This document shows, piece by piece, positions 10,784-21,261 of a stretch of DNA of 64,000 nt; the stretch's first letter is position 1, and each line of letters begins with the position of its first letter. The notes below the pieces were generated by a model. The model was not told where the DNA came from. It worked only from the letters and a program-made list of their open reading frames with translations, and searched no databases. Source of the DNA: Panicum virgatum (Eukaryota; Streptophyta; Magnoliopsida; Poales; Poaceae); NCBI RefSeq assembly GCF_016808335.1, contig NC_053143.1:51243441-51307440 (forward strand). The letters run 5' to 3'. A program made the position numbers and the translations under genes.

Positions 10784-11532
10784 CGACATGGCTAAGATCA
10801 ATCGCACGGCCGCCCCGTTTTGGATGCATGCATGCATGTGAGGGAAGGAAAGAAGGGAAAAAAGATCATGATGCAAGCTCATGCATGCACATAATTCTAA
10901 ATTAAAAAAGATTAACCGGGCATCAAAATTAAAATCCGATTATACCATTGTGTTTGTTTCAATAAAAACTTCAAAACAAGATCTCACACCACTGTGTTTT
11001 GATGATATTTTTTTCAAGAAAATACTTTTTAGTGGATTCTAATTTGCTTATGATGTTTGCAAAAATTGCTTATGGATTAACATAATGTTGCTTTCGCATG
11101 CCTGAGTTATCAATTAAATGGGTATTGGTGATTCATGTTGTGAAGATTTATTGTTTGGTGTCATTAGTGGATTAAGGTAAATAACTTTCTTAGATAGGTG
11201 AATGTTTGTTGCATGGTCAATAATATGCAACTTTAGCAGATCGGTTGAGCAAGTTAACTAATTTATTTTGGTATTTTTCTATTATACATAAAGCAATTTA
11301 TGTGTTTTTGAAAAATGTTGTCAAAACATATACAAGTGGGGTCTTGTTTCAAAGGTCTCTTCGAAAGAGATATAATTGTGCAACCGGAATTTGAATTTGA
11401 TGAATGGTTTAAGAACTACAACTTTTTAAAATTTTAAAATTGTTTGTATGTGGCACTGCGTGTGAGGGTGGAGATAAATTTAGGGTGCCGTGCAATAGTG
11501 CAAAGGCACGGCCAGCCATAGCAGAGTCATTA
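10784..11532. other. 749-bp insertion in the PGG 3' flank, flanked by an 11-bp direct repeat
   Basis: CCTTAAAAGTT at 10773-10783 is repeated at 11533-11543. Sequence on both sides together matches the uninterrupted flank at 1923-2010 (TTAGTTGC..TTAGAAGTTTTCTACAA). The segment is AT-rich and non-coding. No clear terminal inverted repeat was seen, so it may be a non-TIR Mutator-like element (9-11-bp duplications). The preceding 10570-10772 is flank sequence with a TTTAGGGTAAAGGAGCTTTATT motif like LINE 3' ends. Confidence 0.4.
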
Positions 11533-12356
11533 CCTTAAAAGTTTTCTACAATAAAGCAGCATTAGTAGCAAAAAAAAGTGAGCGATGAAATCCTTTTTAC
11601 GCACTATATTTACCAGGCTACACTACCGGATTCGCCTTATTTGCCGAGTGCCTAGGGCACTTGAAAAAGCCCTAAATGCACTCGGCATACATCACACGGG
11701 AACCAAAGTGACAGCAAAGAGCTGTTTGCCGAGTGTTTTTTATCGGGCAGTCGGCAAAGCCTTTGCCGAGTGCTGAGAGGGCTCTCTTCACAAAAAAAAA
11801 ACCAACAAAAACGGCCAACTGACGGTAATGTGGCTTTCCCCGAGTGCCACGACGGCAGGCACTCGGCAAAGCCTGCACAGTTTGCCGAGTGCCCTCCACG
11901 TGGCACACGGCAATAGGGAGAAAAGTTTGGAAGGTAGAAGAGGAAGTTTTTTTTGAGTAAAATTCATGGCGGGTCCCTAAACTTGCGCGGAGGTGTCATC
12001 CCGGTCCCAGAACTCCCAAAATGTCAATTTTTACTCCCTATTCTTGGTTCGGGTACCATCCCCATCCAAACGGGCACAAACCAGACCCGTTAGGTAACGT
12101 GAGCTGCCACGCTGGAGCTGACGGGGCTCGACGCGGGTAAAAGAACTGCCTCGCCCCCTTCCGATCGACCTATCCCCCCCCCTTCGTCGCCGTCTGGACT
12201 CCTCGCCCCTCCTATCCTCGTCGTCGTTTTTGCCGCCGGCCCTGCTGCTCCTACGGCGGCGGAGGTCGGCAGGGATTGTTGGACGTGGGTAAAGAGGAAG
12301 GAGAACCAGCGCCTTCACCCTCACCTACTGGCTGCTGCAGGCCACGGCGATCGGGG

Positions 12357-15300
12357 ATGGCGGATAGGTACGCTAGGTACCGGGAGAAGGAGGGCCCAAT
12401 CCCTACGTACGGTAAGTTTTGCAGCATGCTTCTCTTGTCGATTCGTTGGTTAGGGTTCAAAAGGTTGGACCTTTGCACTAGGGTTGATTGATTTGAGGAC
12501 TGAACCATAGGTGTGATTTTGCTTTGTTCTGTAGGTGGTAGTGACAATCTTTTCACAATCAAATTGCATCATGGTGGGTTTTTCGTTGGGTCTGGTCAGT
12601 TGAGGACATATGTTGATGAGAAAATTAATTAGTTTGATTATTGCGATGCTAATATTTTCTCTCCGCAATGGTGTGAGGATTTCCTATATTATATGGGTTA
12701 CTCTGATATGGACAGTTTGAAAGTGTATTGGTTATTACCAGGGAAGGATCTCTCAGATGGGTTGAGACTAATTAAAGATCGTGCAGACAATGATGCAATG
12801 AGATCAGTGGTGGGTAGGGTACAAACTATGGTAGTTTTCATTGACCATGAAGTCACTCTGGGTGGTGTAAATTGGGATGATTTGGTTGTGAACCCCGTAG
12901 CTGAAAAGAAGGAGCCTCTCCCTGATTTCTACAAAAACTTGAGAAGCAGTTTAGATGAACAGAAGAGTGAGCCTGTAACAAATGACAATTGCAGTGATGA
13001 TGACAGTGAGGATTCTGACTTTGTGGACAATGACAATGAGGTTGAGCGTGGAGATGATGATTTGTTTGTGGATTATGTTGATGAAGATGTGGTTGATGAG
13101 GGAGTAGGCAAAGGGAAGAGAATTGGGAGAAGGTCTACTGCAGTAACCTATGAGGAAGGAGATCATGAATCCAGTGATGATGAAGGTCTGCAAGTAGCAG
13201 ATGATGATGTGGAGGGATAGATTAATCTCAAGTTCAAGAATTTCAAGACAGAGGACATGAGTAACCCTTCATTCAAGGTTGGCATGGTGTTTGAGTCAGT
13301 CGAGATCTTGAGGAAGGCAATAACTGAGTATAGCCTGAAGAATAGGGTTGATATTAAGTTGCCAAGAAATGATCAAAGGAGAATTAGAGCGCATTGTGCT
13401 GATGGCTGCCCCAGGGCACTGTATGCTTCCAAAGATAGCAGAGTGAAGGCTTTCATGATCAAGACATATTTTGGCCAACATAATTGCCAAAAGGAGTGGG
13501 TGCTAAAAAAGTGCACCTCTAATTAGCTGGCTGAGAAGTACCTAGACAGTTTCAGAGCTGATGACAAGATGGAGTCTTGCCAACTTTGCAAGAACTGTGC
13601 AGAAGGAGTGGAATCTTACTCCTTCTAGAAGCAAGCTGGCCAGAGCAAGGAGGCTGGCCCTCAAGAAGACATATGGAGATGAGAGTGAGCAGTACAACCA
13701 ACTCTGGGACTATGGGCAGGAATTGAGGAGGAGTAATCCAGGCAGCACATTTTATCTGAACACTGTTAACAGTCACTTCTCCACTTGTTACATGTCTTTG
13801 GATGCCTGCAAGAGAGGTTTTCTTTCTAGGTGCAGACCTGTCATATGTCTGGATGGATGCCATATCAAGACCAAATTTGGAGGCCAGATACTCACGGCAG
13901 TTGGCATTGACCCCAATGATTGCATTTACCCAGTAGCAATGGGTGTGGTTGAAGTGGAGTCATTGGCAACATGGAAGTGGTTCTTGCAAACTCTAAAAGA
14001 TGATTTGGGTATTGATAATACCTATCCCTGGACTGTCATTACTGATAAACAAAAGGTACTTATCCCTGGACTGATGTTTGTATTGTTTTCCTGTCATATT
14101 ACTTGCAACTTTTATAATTGTTGTTTTATTATTTCCAGGGCCTCATTCCTGCAGTGGAGCAAGTATTTCCTGAGTCAGAGCATCGTTTTTGTGTGAGGCA
14201 TCTTTGGGCAAATTTTAGAGATGCAGGTTTCAAAGGAGACATCTTGAAGAACCAATTGTGGACTTGTGCAAGATCAAGCACGGTGATCAGGTGGAATCAT
14301 AATATGGATTTGATGAGAGCACTTGATCAGGAAGCTTTTGAGTGGTTGGAAAAGATGCCACCTAAGACTTGGGTAAGAGCCTTCTTTGCTGAATTTCCTA
14401 AATGTGATCTGTTGTTGAACAACAACTGTGAGGTTTTCAACAAATACATTCTTGAGGCCAGGGAGATTCCTATCCTTAGTATGCTGCAGAGAGTGAAACA
14501 ACAATTGATGACTAGGTACTACATCAAGCAGGAAGAACTCTCTAGTTTTGTAGCCACCATTTGTCCTAAGATAAGGAAAAAGGTTGCAAAAAATGCAGAT
14601 TATGCCAATGTGTGCTATGCACTTCCAGCTGGACAAGGGATCTTTCAAGTCCATGAGAGAGAAAAGCAGTACGTAGTGGATATCAGATCCAAAGATTGTG
14701 AGTGTAGGAGGTGGCAACTGACAGGCATCCCTTGTCAACATGCCATCTCATGCCTGAGACATGAAAGGATCCCCTCAGAAAGTGTTGTTCATGAATGTTA
14801 CTCAGTCCAGGCTTTCCATAGAGCATATGAAAATATTATCTTACCATGTAAAGATATATGGCAACTTGGGAGAGAGTTAATGGCCCTCCAGTGCTGCCAC
14901 CTGTACATGTGAAAAAAGTAGGAAGGCCACCTAAGTCCAGGAGGAAGCAACCACATGAGGTTCAGGGAAGTAATGGTCCAAAAATGTCTAGACATGGCGT
15001 GATCATAAAATGTGGCTACTGTAGGGGAGAAAATCACAATGCAAAAGGTTGTTATCTGAAGAAAATGGGAATTAGGCCTGAAGACTACATCCCAGGTGAT
15101 GTTCCTCCAATTGTTGCACAGTCAGAAGACTACAATCTGCCTGAAGAGATTAGCATGAATGACTTTGCAAGTCAGCCTGTTATGTTGACACAAGATGACC
15201 AGCAAGGTTCAAGCCAGGCTGTAATGCATACAGCAAGTACACAGCAAGGTTCAAGCTAGCCAGCTATGCTACTTTCACATATGAGTTCCACCATGCTGAT

Positions 15301-15624
15301 GAGAATGATGGAAGAGGTACAAATGGTCACTTCTGTTGCAACCTTATTCATGCTCCATCACTCACTAACATTATTTTGCAGGGTGCTCAATCAGCCTACT
15401 CCAATCACCATGCTGGGCCTCTACCAGACTCTTACTTCATTAGTTCAAACCAACAACTCCTAAGGCCACAAGCTCTATTACCCAAAAAAAAAAAAGGCCA
15501 CAAGCTCTAACTACTGCCACCAAGGAAGGGAAGGCAGCAGCAACAAAGAGAGAGGCTCCCAAAGAAGGCAAGGCTACCCAACCAAGGGCAAAGTCTGCAA
15601 GAAAAAACAAGAAGGCAGCTTGAT
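12357..15624 (+). pseudogene. MULE transposase (MURA-like), decayed
   Basis: Exon 1 is 12357-12411 (MADRYARYREKEG, donor GTAAGT) and exon 2 starts at 12535. The order is: PB1-like domain (FTIKLHHGGFF, SLKVYWLLPGK); acidic linker; MuDR DNA-binding domain (13257-13520, [15 protein letters not shown]); MULE catalytic domain (13800-14400) with Asp in [14 protein letters not shown] and in VITDKQK. An intron at 14056-14138 (GT..TTTCCAG) splits DKQK/GLIP. The SWIM zinc finger CECRRWQLTGIPCQHAI follows (14698-14750), then an AT-hook-like GRPPKSRRK, a CGYCRGENHNAKGC knuckle (15010-15060) and a Lys/Ala tail. TAG stops lie near 12630, 13218 and 13526, and frame shifts near 13570 and 14860. It is inactive as it stands. 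Confidence 0.88.
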
Positions 15625-17034
15625 GAGAAGGCATCTGCTGTTTTGCGAATGCAGCTGATAACTAGGCATTTTGTATAGACCATCTTTTGTCAATGGAAGT
15701 GAAAAACATAGTCACTTGTCCATATCATATCATTTTCCCATAGGCTATCTCAGAACATTTAGAGATGATATTTGTGTTCTAAATATGTCCTCACTCAGAT
15801 CAATTTGAGATGATATTCCAGTTCACAGTTATGCAAAATGAATTGTCACAATTTGAGCTTAAATCACACATTGCCATTGAACAGGTCTGGTTTGTTTCCA
15901 TTCAACGTTAACATATTCTCAAGCATTCTTACATACTCTTACATAAACCACAAATGACGGCAATCACAGCAAACACACATGCCACAACTACAAATTTCAG
16001 TAACTGTACAATTTCCCTGCCTATTCTTTCCAAATTGTTGATCTTCTGAAGAATCTGATAATGCTCATCTTGCATTGCCGTGGAGTTTCTTGGTACTTCA
16101 TTTGCCTCCTGCTCTGCGATGACTTGCTTCTGCACCAGTCTGATGATAGTTCATCAACAGCAGCATTAACTTCCAGGATCTCATTTTCTCAGTAAGCTAG
16201 CAGTAGCAATCTAGGTGATGAGCTCGGTATCCTGCAGACGGATAGCGAGTTCCATCCAATCAAACTATTTGGGTGCCTGCACTCGACAAGAAATCTGGTG
16301 AGTGCTGATCAAATAGACTGCAATAATTCAAGCTCACAATTCAGACAAGCAGCTAGGTAGATTAATCTCCAAAAATATGGACATTAGAGATACATACACT
16401 GCTACTGGCTGATCACTGATACTTGGTGGGTTCGTGATTGGTGACACAGACTTGCACGGATCAATTGATGTGTTTGTGTAAGGTACGAACTCGTTTTCAC
16501 TGTCGATCTTGCTGTCAGTGTATTAGCTGCACAAAGCTACAGGCAATCCGATAGATTGGTAGCTGCTCACTCCTAATTGTCAGCAAGAACGGCAGCCTGC
16601 CCGTTGGTGTCAGTTTCAGTTTTTCATGTTGATGAATAATACGCTTCAGACACAATAGCAAGTTTGTTGTTGCTCCAAGCTTGTGTCAAGGTAGGTGACG
16701 AAGTGCTCTCCCAAGCTTGTGTCATGGCGACTTGCCCCCGCGGCACTACAACTCGAATCCATGCCGCTGAGCTACAGGATAGGTGAGGAGCGAGGGTGAA
16801 CAGATGGGCACTAGGGTAGGGCACCTGAGCTCGAATCAGGCGAAATCAGTGGGGGGGGGGTGACTACGCCGGTGAACAGATGGGCACCGGCGGCAGTGAA
16901 GTCTTGGATGCCGGCGGCGCTAGGGTTCCAAGGAAGGGGCGAGTCCGGACGGCGGCGAATGGGGGGCGAGGCGGAAGGGGGCGAGGCGGAACGGGCCGAG
17001 CGGAAGGGGGCGAGGCGGTTCCATTACCCGCGCT
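15625..17034. other. 3' interior of the MULE
   Basis: This is largely non-coding. On the minus strand, 16135-15929 encodes NLERIGREIVQLLKFVVVACVF, which resembles the C-terminal coiled-coil plus membrane helix of GRF-zinc-finger proteins often found in grass MULEs. The zinc-finger part was not found, so only a remnant is suggested. GC content rises toward the right TIR (16830-17040). Confidence 0.35.
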
Positions 17035-17604
17035 GAGCCCCGTCAGCTCCAGCGTGGCGTCCCCACGTCAGCTAACGGGTCTGGTTTCTGCCCGTTTGGA
17101 TGGGGATGGTACCCGAACCAAGAATAAGGAGTAAAAAATGACATTTTGGGAGTTCGGGGACCTGGATGACACCTTCGCGCAAGTTTAGGGACCGGCCATG
17201 AATTTTACTCTTTTTTTTATTTTGCCGAGTGCAGCTTGAAACACTCGGCAATGCCTCTCCATTGCCGAGTGCAGCAAGAATGACACTCGGTAAAGCCTAT
17301 ACTTTGCCGAGTGCCACCAACTAATGGCCGGCACGGCGTCGGCACGGCCATGGCATGTGCCGCGCACGTGCCACTATTTGCCGAGTGCTCATTAGTTGGC
17401 ACTTGGCAAAGCTTCGTTTTGCCGAGTGCCCTTGGTTAAGCACTCGGCAAAGAGAATGTTTGCCAAGTGCTTATTGTTTGCCGAGTGTTTCTCTTTATGC
17501 ACTCGGTAACTGCACTATTTGCCGAGTACCCGAAATTTTGCACTCTCTCATGCACTTGGCATATAGGCCGTTTCCGGTAGTGCTAGGGTAACCATGCTGA
17601 AACA

Positions 17605-17605
<1 letters not shown>

Positions 17606-17696
<91 letters not shown>
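17606..17696. repeat. (CA)n(TA)n microsatellite
   Basis: About 32 bp of CA repeats is followed by about 58 bp of TA repeats, in the 3' flank of PGG gene B just beyond the CACTA end. Confidence 0.95.
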
Positions 17697-17698
<2 letters not shown>

Positions 17699-19103
17699 CG
17701 TGGTCTGTTTGTAACGACACAACTTAGCTTGTATAAAAAGGGCCCTGCATGCCCTTGTACAATATTTATTTTTTGGAGGGAACTCAAAATACATACAAAT
17801 GAGAGCAAATAGCTCGATATAATAATAACACACATACTATTACTTAAGCAGAAGCTTGCAACAGTATAGTCGTAGTAGTAGAGCTGTGGTCTTCTGCATT
17901 CCCTTTTTCTCCTCCATCCTCCGTTTGTTTCCTGTACATGAAGAAGAAGACAAACACAACCAAGACCACCGCAGGGAAGAGCACGATGACTTCCCAGGAT
18001 CTGCGCGATTCCCGGATACTGCCTGCTGCGTAGGCTACCAGGAGGAAGAGCATGTCTAGCACCACGACAGCGTGGATCGGCCCGAGAAGCCTTCCGAACA
18101 GCTGCTTCTTCGCCGCAGGATCTTCGTTGTTCTTGTCAGCTGGGTCGTGTTCACGGTTTGTCGTCTTCTCAGTAGCAGGCGACAGCATCATCCGGAGAAG
18201 AAGCAAGGCGATGGCGACGACGGAGGCGACGAAGGAGATGGAGTTGCTGTAGAAGAAGACATTGTACCGCGACTTGTTGGTGTCGTAGAGGACCGGGTTG
18301 CCGGCCGAGTGCCCGTTGCCGCCGCTCCTCCACATGCCACCGGGCGGTTTCAGGCCCGTCAGGTAGGTCACGCTCGCCGCCAATATCCCCACCAGCATCA
18401 GGTACATTGCGGTTTCCTCCTCGGCGCCATTGTTGGGTGGGGATGGCAGCGGTGGATCGCCGGAGTTGGGTTCCGGAGCTTCGTTGCTGGTGGTGGTGAT
18501 CCTAAATATAGGCACTTGGTTTTCCTCGGCGCCATTGTTGGGTGGGGATGGTAGCGGTGGATTGCCGGAGTTGCTGGTGGTGGTCACATGTATTGCTAGG
18601 ACGACCACAATCGCAAAACCTGCGGCGGCCAGCACCAGGAAGATGTTGGAGGTGTCCAGGTGCAGGGAGCTTCCGGCGGCGTAGGCGCCCAGGAGACCGA
18701 GCACGCCGGCGACCATGCAGACATAGAGCGCGTAGCACCGGATGCCCGGCCTGTACAGGTTCGGGTTCAGGAGGAGCACGATGAGAGCCACGGACGCCAT
18801 GAAGCTCGCCGCGTTGCAGTAGAAGAAGGCCTCGTAGCGGCGAGGGTACTTGTCCTGGAGCACCGGGAACCCCGCGCGGTGCCCGAGCTTGCCGTCATCT
18901 TCCTCCCAGAAGCCGCCCGGCGGGGTCAGGCCGGCCTGGTAGGTGAGCGTCGCCGCCAGGATCGCAAGGAGGAGCAGCACCTCGCGGTGGCTCTTGTACT
19001 TGTCTTTCCTCTCACTGGTATCCTCGCTGCGGTCGTCCAGCGTTAAGAAGACGATGTGGATGACCACGTAGATGAGGACGCCGCCAACCAGGGCGACAGT
19101 GTA

Positions 19104-21232
19104 CACTACTACAAAAACGTTGATTTGTCCCGGTTGGGAAACCGCTGTTGTCCCGGTTTCCCAACCGGGAACGCCTGTCCGGGACAAAAGGGGGTGCCTT
19201 TTTGTCCCGGGTGTGGCAACCGGGACAAAAGTGGACCTTTTGTCCCGGTTGGTAACACCAACCGGGACAAAAGGTGCAGCCAGCGCCCACGTGGCTGGCG
19301 CACCCTTTTGTCCCGGTTGGTGTTACCAACCGGGACAAAAGGTCTCTTTTTTTTCATGTTTTTCTTTTCTCAATTCTTTTTCTATTTCAATTATACTTTT
19401 GCATTTCAATTAAACTTATGTATTGGAATTCAGTGTGTATGATCTCCACTAATATATACATATATATATAGTTACTTATATAATATTTGTCCTAGATAGT
19501 TTTCATATATAAATTAATTCACTTATATATATATACACATATCTATACATGTGAATTCCTTTACATATGAAAATGTCTAGGACCAATATTATATAAATAT
19601 ATATATATACACATATATATTATTGGAGTGCTTATATATATAATACATACATACTCCATCATATTTGCATAGGTATATTCGTTCTTAATTACATAGTAGA
19701 ATTCACCTTTTGGAAATTTAATACATACATACATACTCATAAATAGAAATTTAATACATAGACACACATATATATTTACATAGTTATATTCGTTCTTAAT
19801 TACATATATACGCGTATATTGTCATATTTACTGTGATTGTCAATATTAGATATTCCATCATAGTAGAATTCGCCTTTTGGATCGAGGACTTGCTCAACAA
19901 TAAATCCGGAGAATTGTTCTTGAATCGCCATAATCTTTTCCTCCGGTATGAGTTTATCGCGCATCTCCCCGACCTATGGAAAAAGGGGATAATTAATTTC
20001 GACTAATTAAAATACGAGTTCAAATATTAACAAGTTTTTTTACTTACTTCCTCCTCCCAATCTGTCCAGCCTTTTGGAGGACCTACTAGACCATGGATGT
20101 TCTCGCATACATAGTATGCGCACAATACAGTGCCTGGTTTCTGCCTCATACACTTTAAGAGAGAAGAAATTATCAGGTATTTACATAAATATATAATAAA
20201 ACTAATGAATCGTGCAACGAATCATCCAAGCGCGTACCGGAAAATCTGTCTTGATCTTCAATTCCTTGTCAAATTTGCCTGGATGATTTTTAGCGAATTC
20301 TTTCCAAACCCTGTGCATGATTAGAACAATTATAGTCAAGTAACAAAGTGATTCAAATTATCGGTCATGGACAGAGTAGTGGTAGAATTACTTTTTCATC
20401 ATGTTAAGAAGATTTTTGTATTGTTCTGGAGGTCTCCTCAATGAGTCCATAACCACGAGTAGGCTCTTCTCGGGAATTAGGACAAAGTGTTCACTGCAAG
20501 ATTATACAGAGGCAGTTCTTGGTAGTTAAGGTTTAAACAATTCGATTATAGAATAGAAAGAGTTAGACGGAAGGAATCACTCACGCAAAGTTGTAAGGAA
20601 ACAATATCATTTGCTTGTTGTGATGAACGCTTATGTACTTGAACAAGTTTTGGAATATGTCATCGGGATTGTCCCGTAGAAGCCTCCAATTACAAGTAAT
20701 TGGGTCGATGAAGCCGAGGTGAGAGTATCCCTTTCTTCTGCAAGTATGTATCTCCATTCTACATGATACCGAATAAATCAAGAGATCAGTATGTTGAGAT
20801 CATGCAAAACAATACGTAAGGAGAGTAAAATACTTACAGAACCCACAAGCCGACCATAGAGATGTCGAGGGCCTCCTGATGGAATAGTTGGTAAATTTCT
20901 TCCCAGTTTATCCATATAATGGCATCCCCCCGTAAGAAATCGTCATCTTTAATCTTTGCGCCCAGCATGAAGATGCAATCGGCCATCGCGGTTGGTGGTT
21001 CCAACCGGGACAAAAGGCTACGCGGGCCTTTTGTCCCGGTTGGAACCACCAACCGGGACAAAAGGCTCCCATTTTGTCCCGGTTGGTGTCTCCAACCGGG
21101 ACAAAAGGCCCCCGCCCCCCGCCCCCGCTGGCCCGGCTAGCCGTTGGACCCGGGACAAAAGCCACCTATTGTCCCGGGCCCAAAGGCTGCCGGGACAAAT
21201 GGCCAGGAACAAAGGCCTGTTTTGTAGTAGTG
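19104..21232. mobile_element. CACTA transposon with GTCCCGGTTGG repeats, carrying an Ulp1-like gene
   Basis: The ends are CACTACTACAAAAACG and TTTTGTAGTAGTG, with target duplication GTA at 19101-19103 and 21233-21235. Inverted TTTTGTCCCGGTTGG / CCAACCGGGACAAAA modules fill 19125-19345 and 20990-21200 and can fold into hairpins. It is 2,129 bp long with no TNP2-type transposase, so non-autonomous. The insertion interrupts exon 2 of PGG-B. Removing it with one GTA restores the codons ATC TAC ACT that match gene C. Confidence 0.92.
19855..20975 (-). CDS. Ulp1-like C48 peptidase gene inside the CACTA element
   Basis: Minus-strand exons can be read with consensus splice sites. They are: up to about 20975 to 20838 (EEIYQLFHQEALD; donor GTAAGT); 20758-20585 (GYSHLGFIDPI, MILFPYNFA); 20493-20392 (EHFVLIPEKSLLVVMDSL); 20310-20238 (VWKEFAKNHPGK); 20152-20048 (QKPGTVLCAYYVCENIHG); and from 19973 (GEMRDKLIPEEKIMAIQE). 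The blocks match the Ulp1/SENP-like protease domain common in plant CACTA and related elements. The catalytic His (EHF), Asp (MDS), Gln (QKPG) and Cys (LCAYYVC) are all present. Such proteases cleave SUMO-type modifiers; the element protein's role is unknown. The N-terminus was not located, so it may be a partial capture. Exon ends were read by eye. Confidence 0.65.
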
Positions 21233-21261
21233 GTAGATGGAGGTGATCGTGTCTCTGCGGC

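Larger units (their letters stand above)
11955..17210 (+). mobile_element. Mutator-like element with long terminal inverted repeats
   Basis: The terminal inverted repeats are roughly 175 bp. The left begins GAGTAAAATTCATGGC and includes CCCTAAACTTGCGC; the right ends GCGCAAGTTTAGGGA..CATGAATTTTACTC. They span 11955 to about 12130 and about 17035 to 17210. Each end abuts a run of eight T (11947-11954 and 17211-17218), consistent with a T-tract target duplication. The plus strand holds a decayed MURA-type transposase (12357-15624). Nested in the CACTA at 11621-17582. Confidence 0.85.
11621..17582. mobile_element. CACTA transposon with TTTGCCGAGTG repeats (contains a nested MULE)
   Basis: The ends are CACTACCGGA (11621) and TCCGGTAGTG (17582), with the 3-bp target duplication CTA at 11618-11620 and 17583-17585. 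Subterminal TTTGCCGAGTG / CACTCGGCAAA repeats in both orientations fill 11640-11900 and 17220-17550; this is a well-known grass CACTA family. Apart from the MULE (11955-17210) nothing coding remains, so the CACTA itself is a small non-autonomous element of about 700 bp. Confidence 0.92.

Noticed and set aside
19125..19345. Possible CRISPR-like array of spaced repeats
   Set aside because: The repeats are inverted, irregular and bounded by CACTA ends with a target duplication. The genome is plant nuclear.
19012..19442. ORFs with repeating NRDKR / SRLxxPTGTKG peptides
   Set aside because: They are translations of the CACTA subterminal GTCCCGGTTGG repeats, not proteins.
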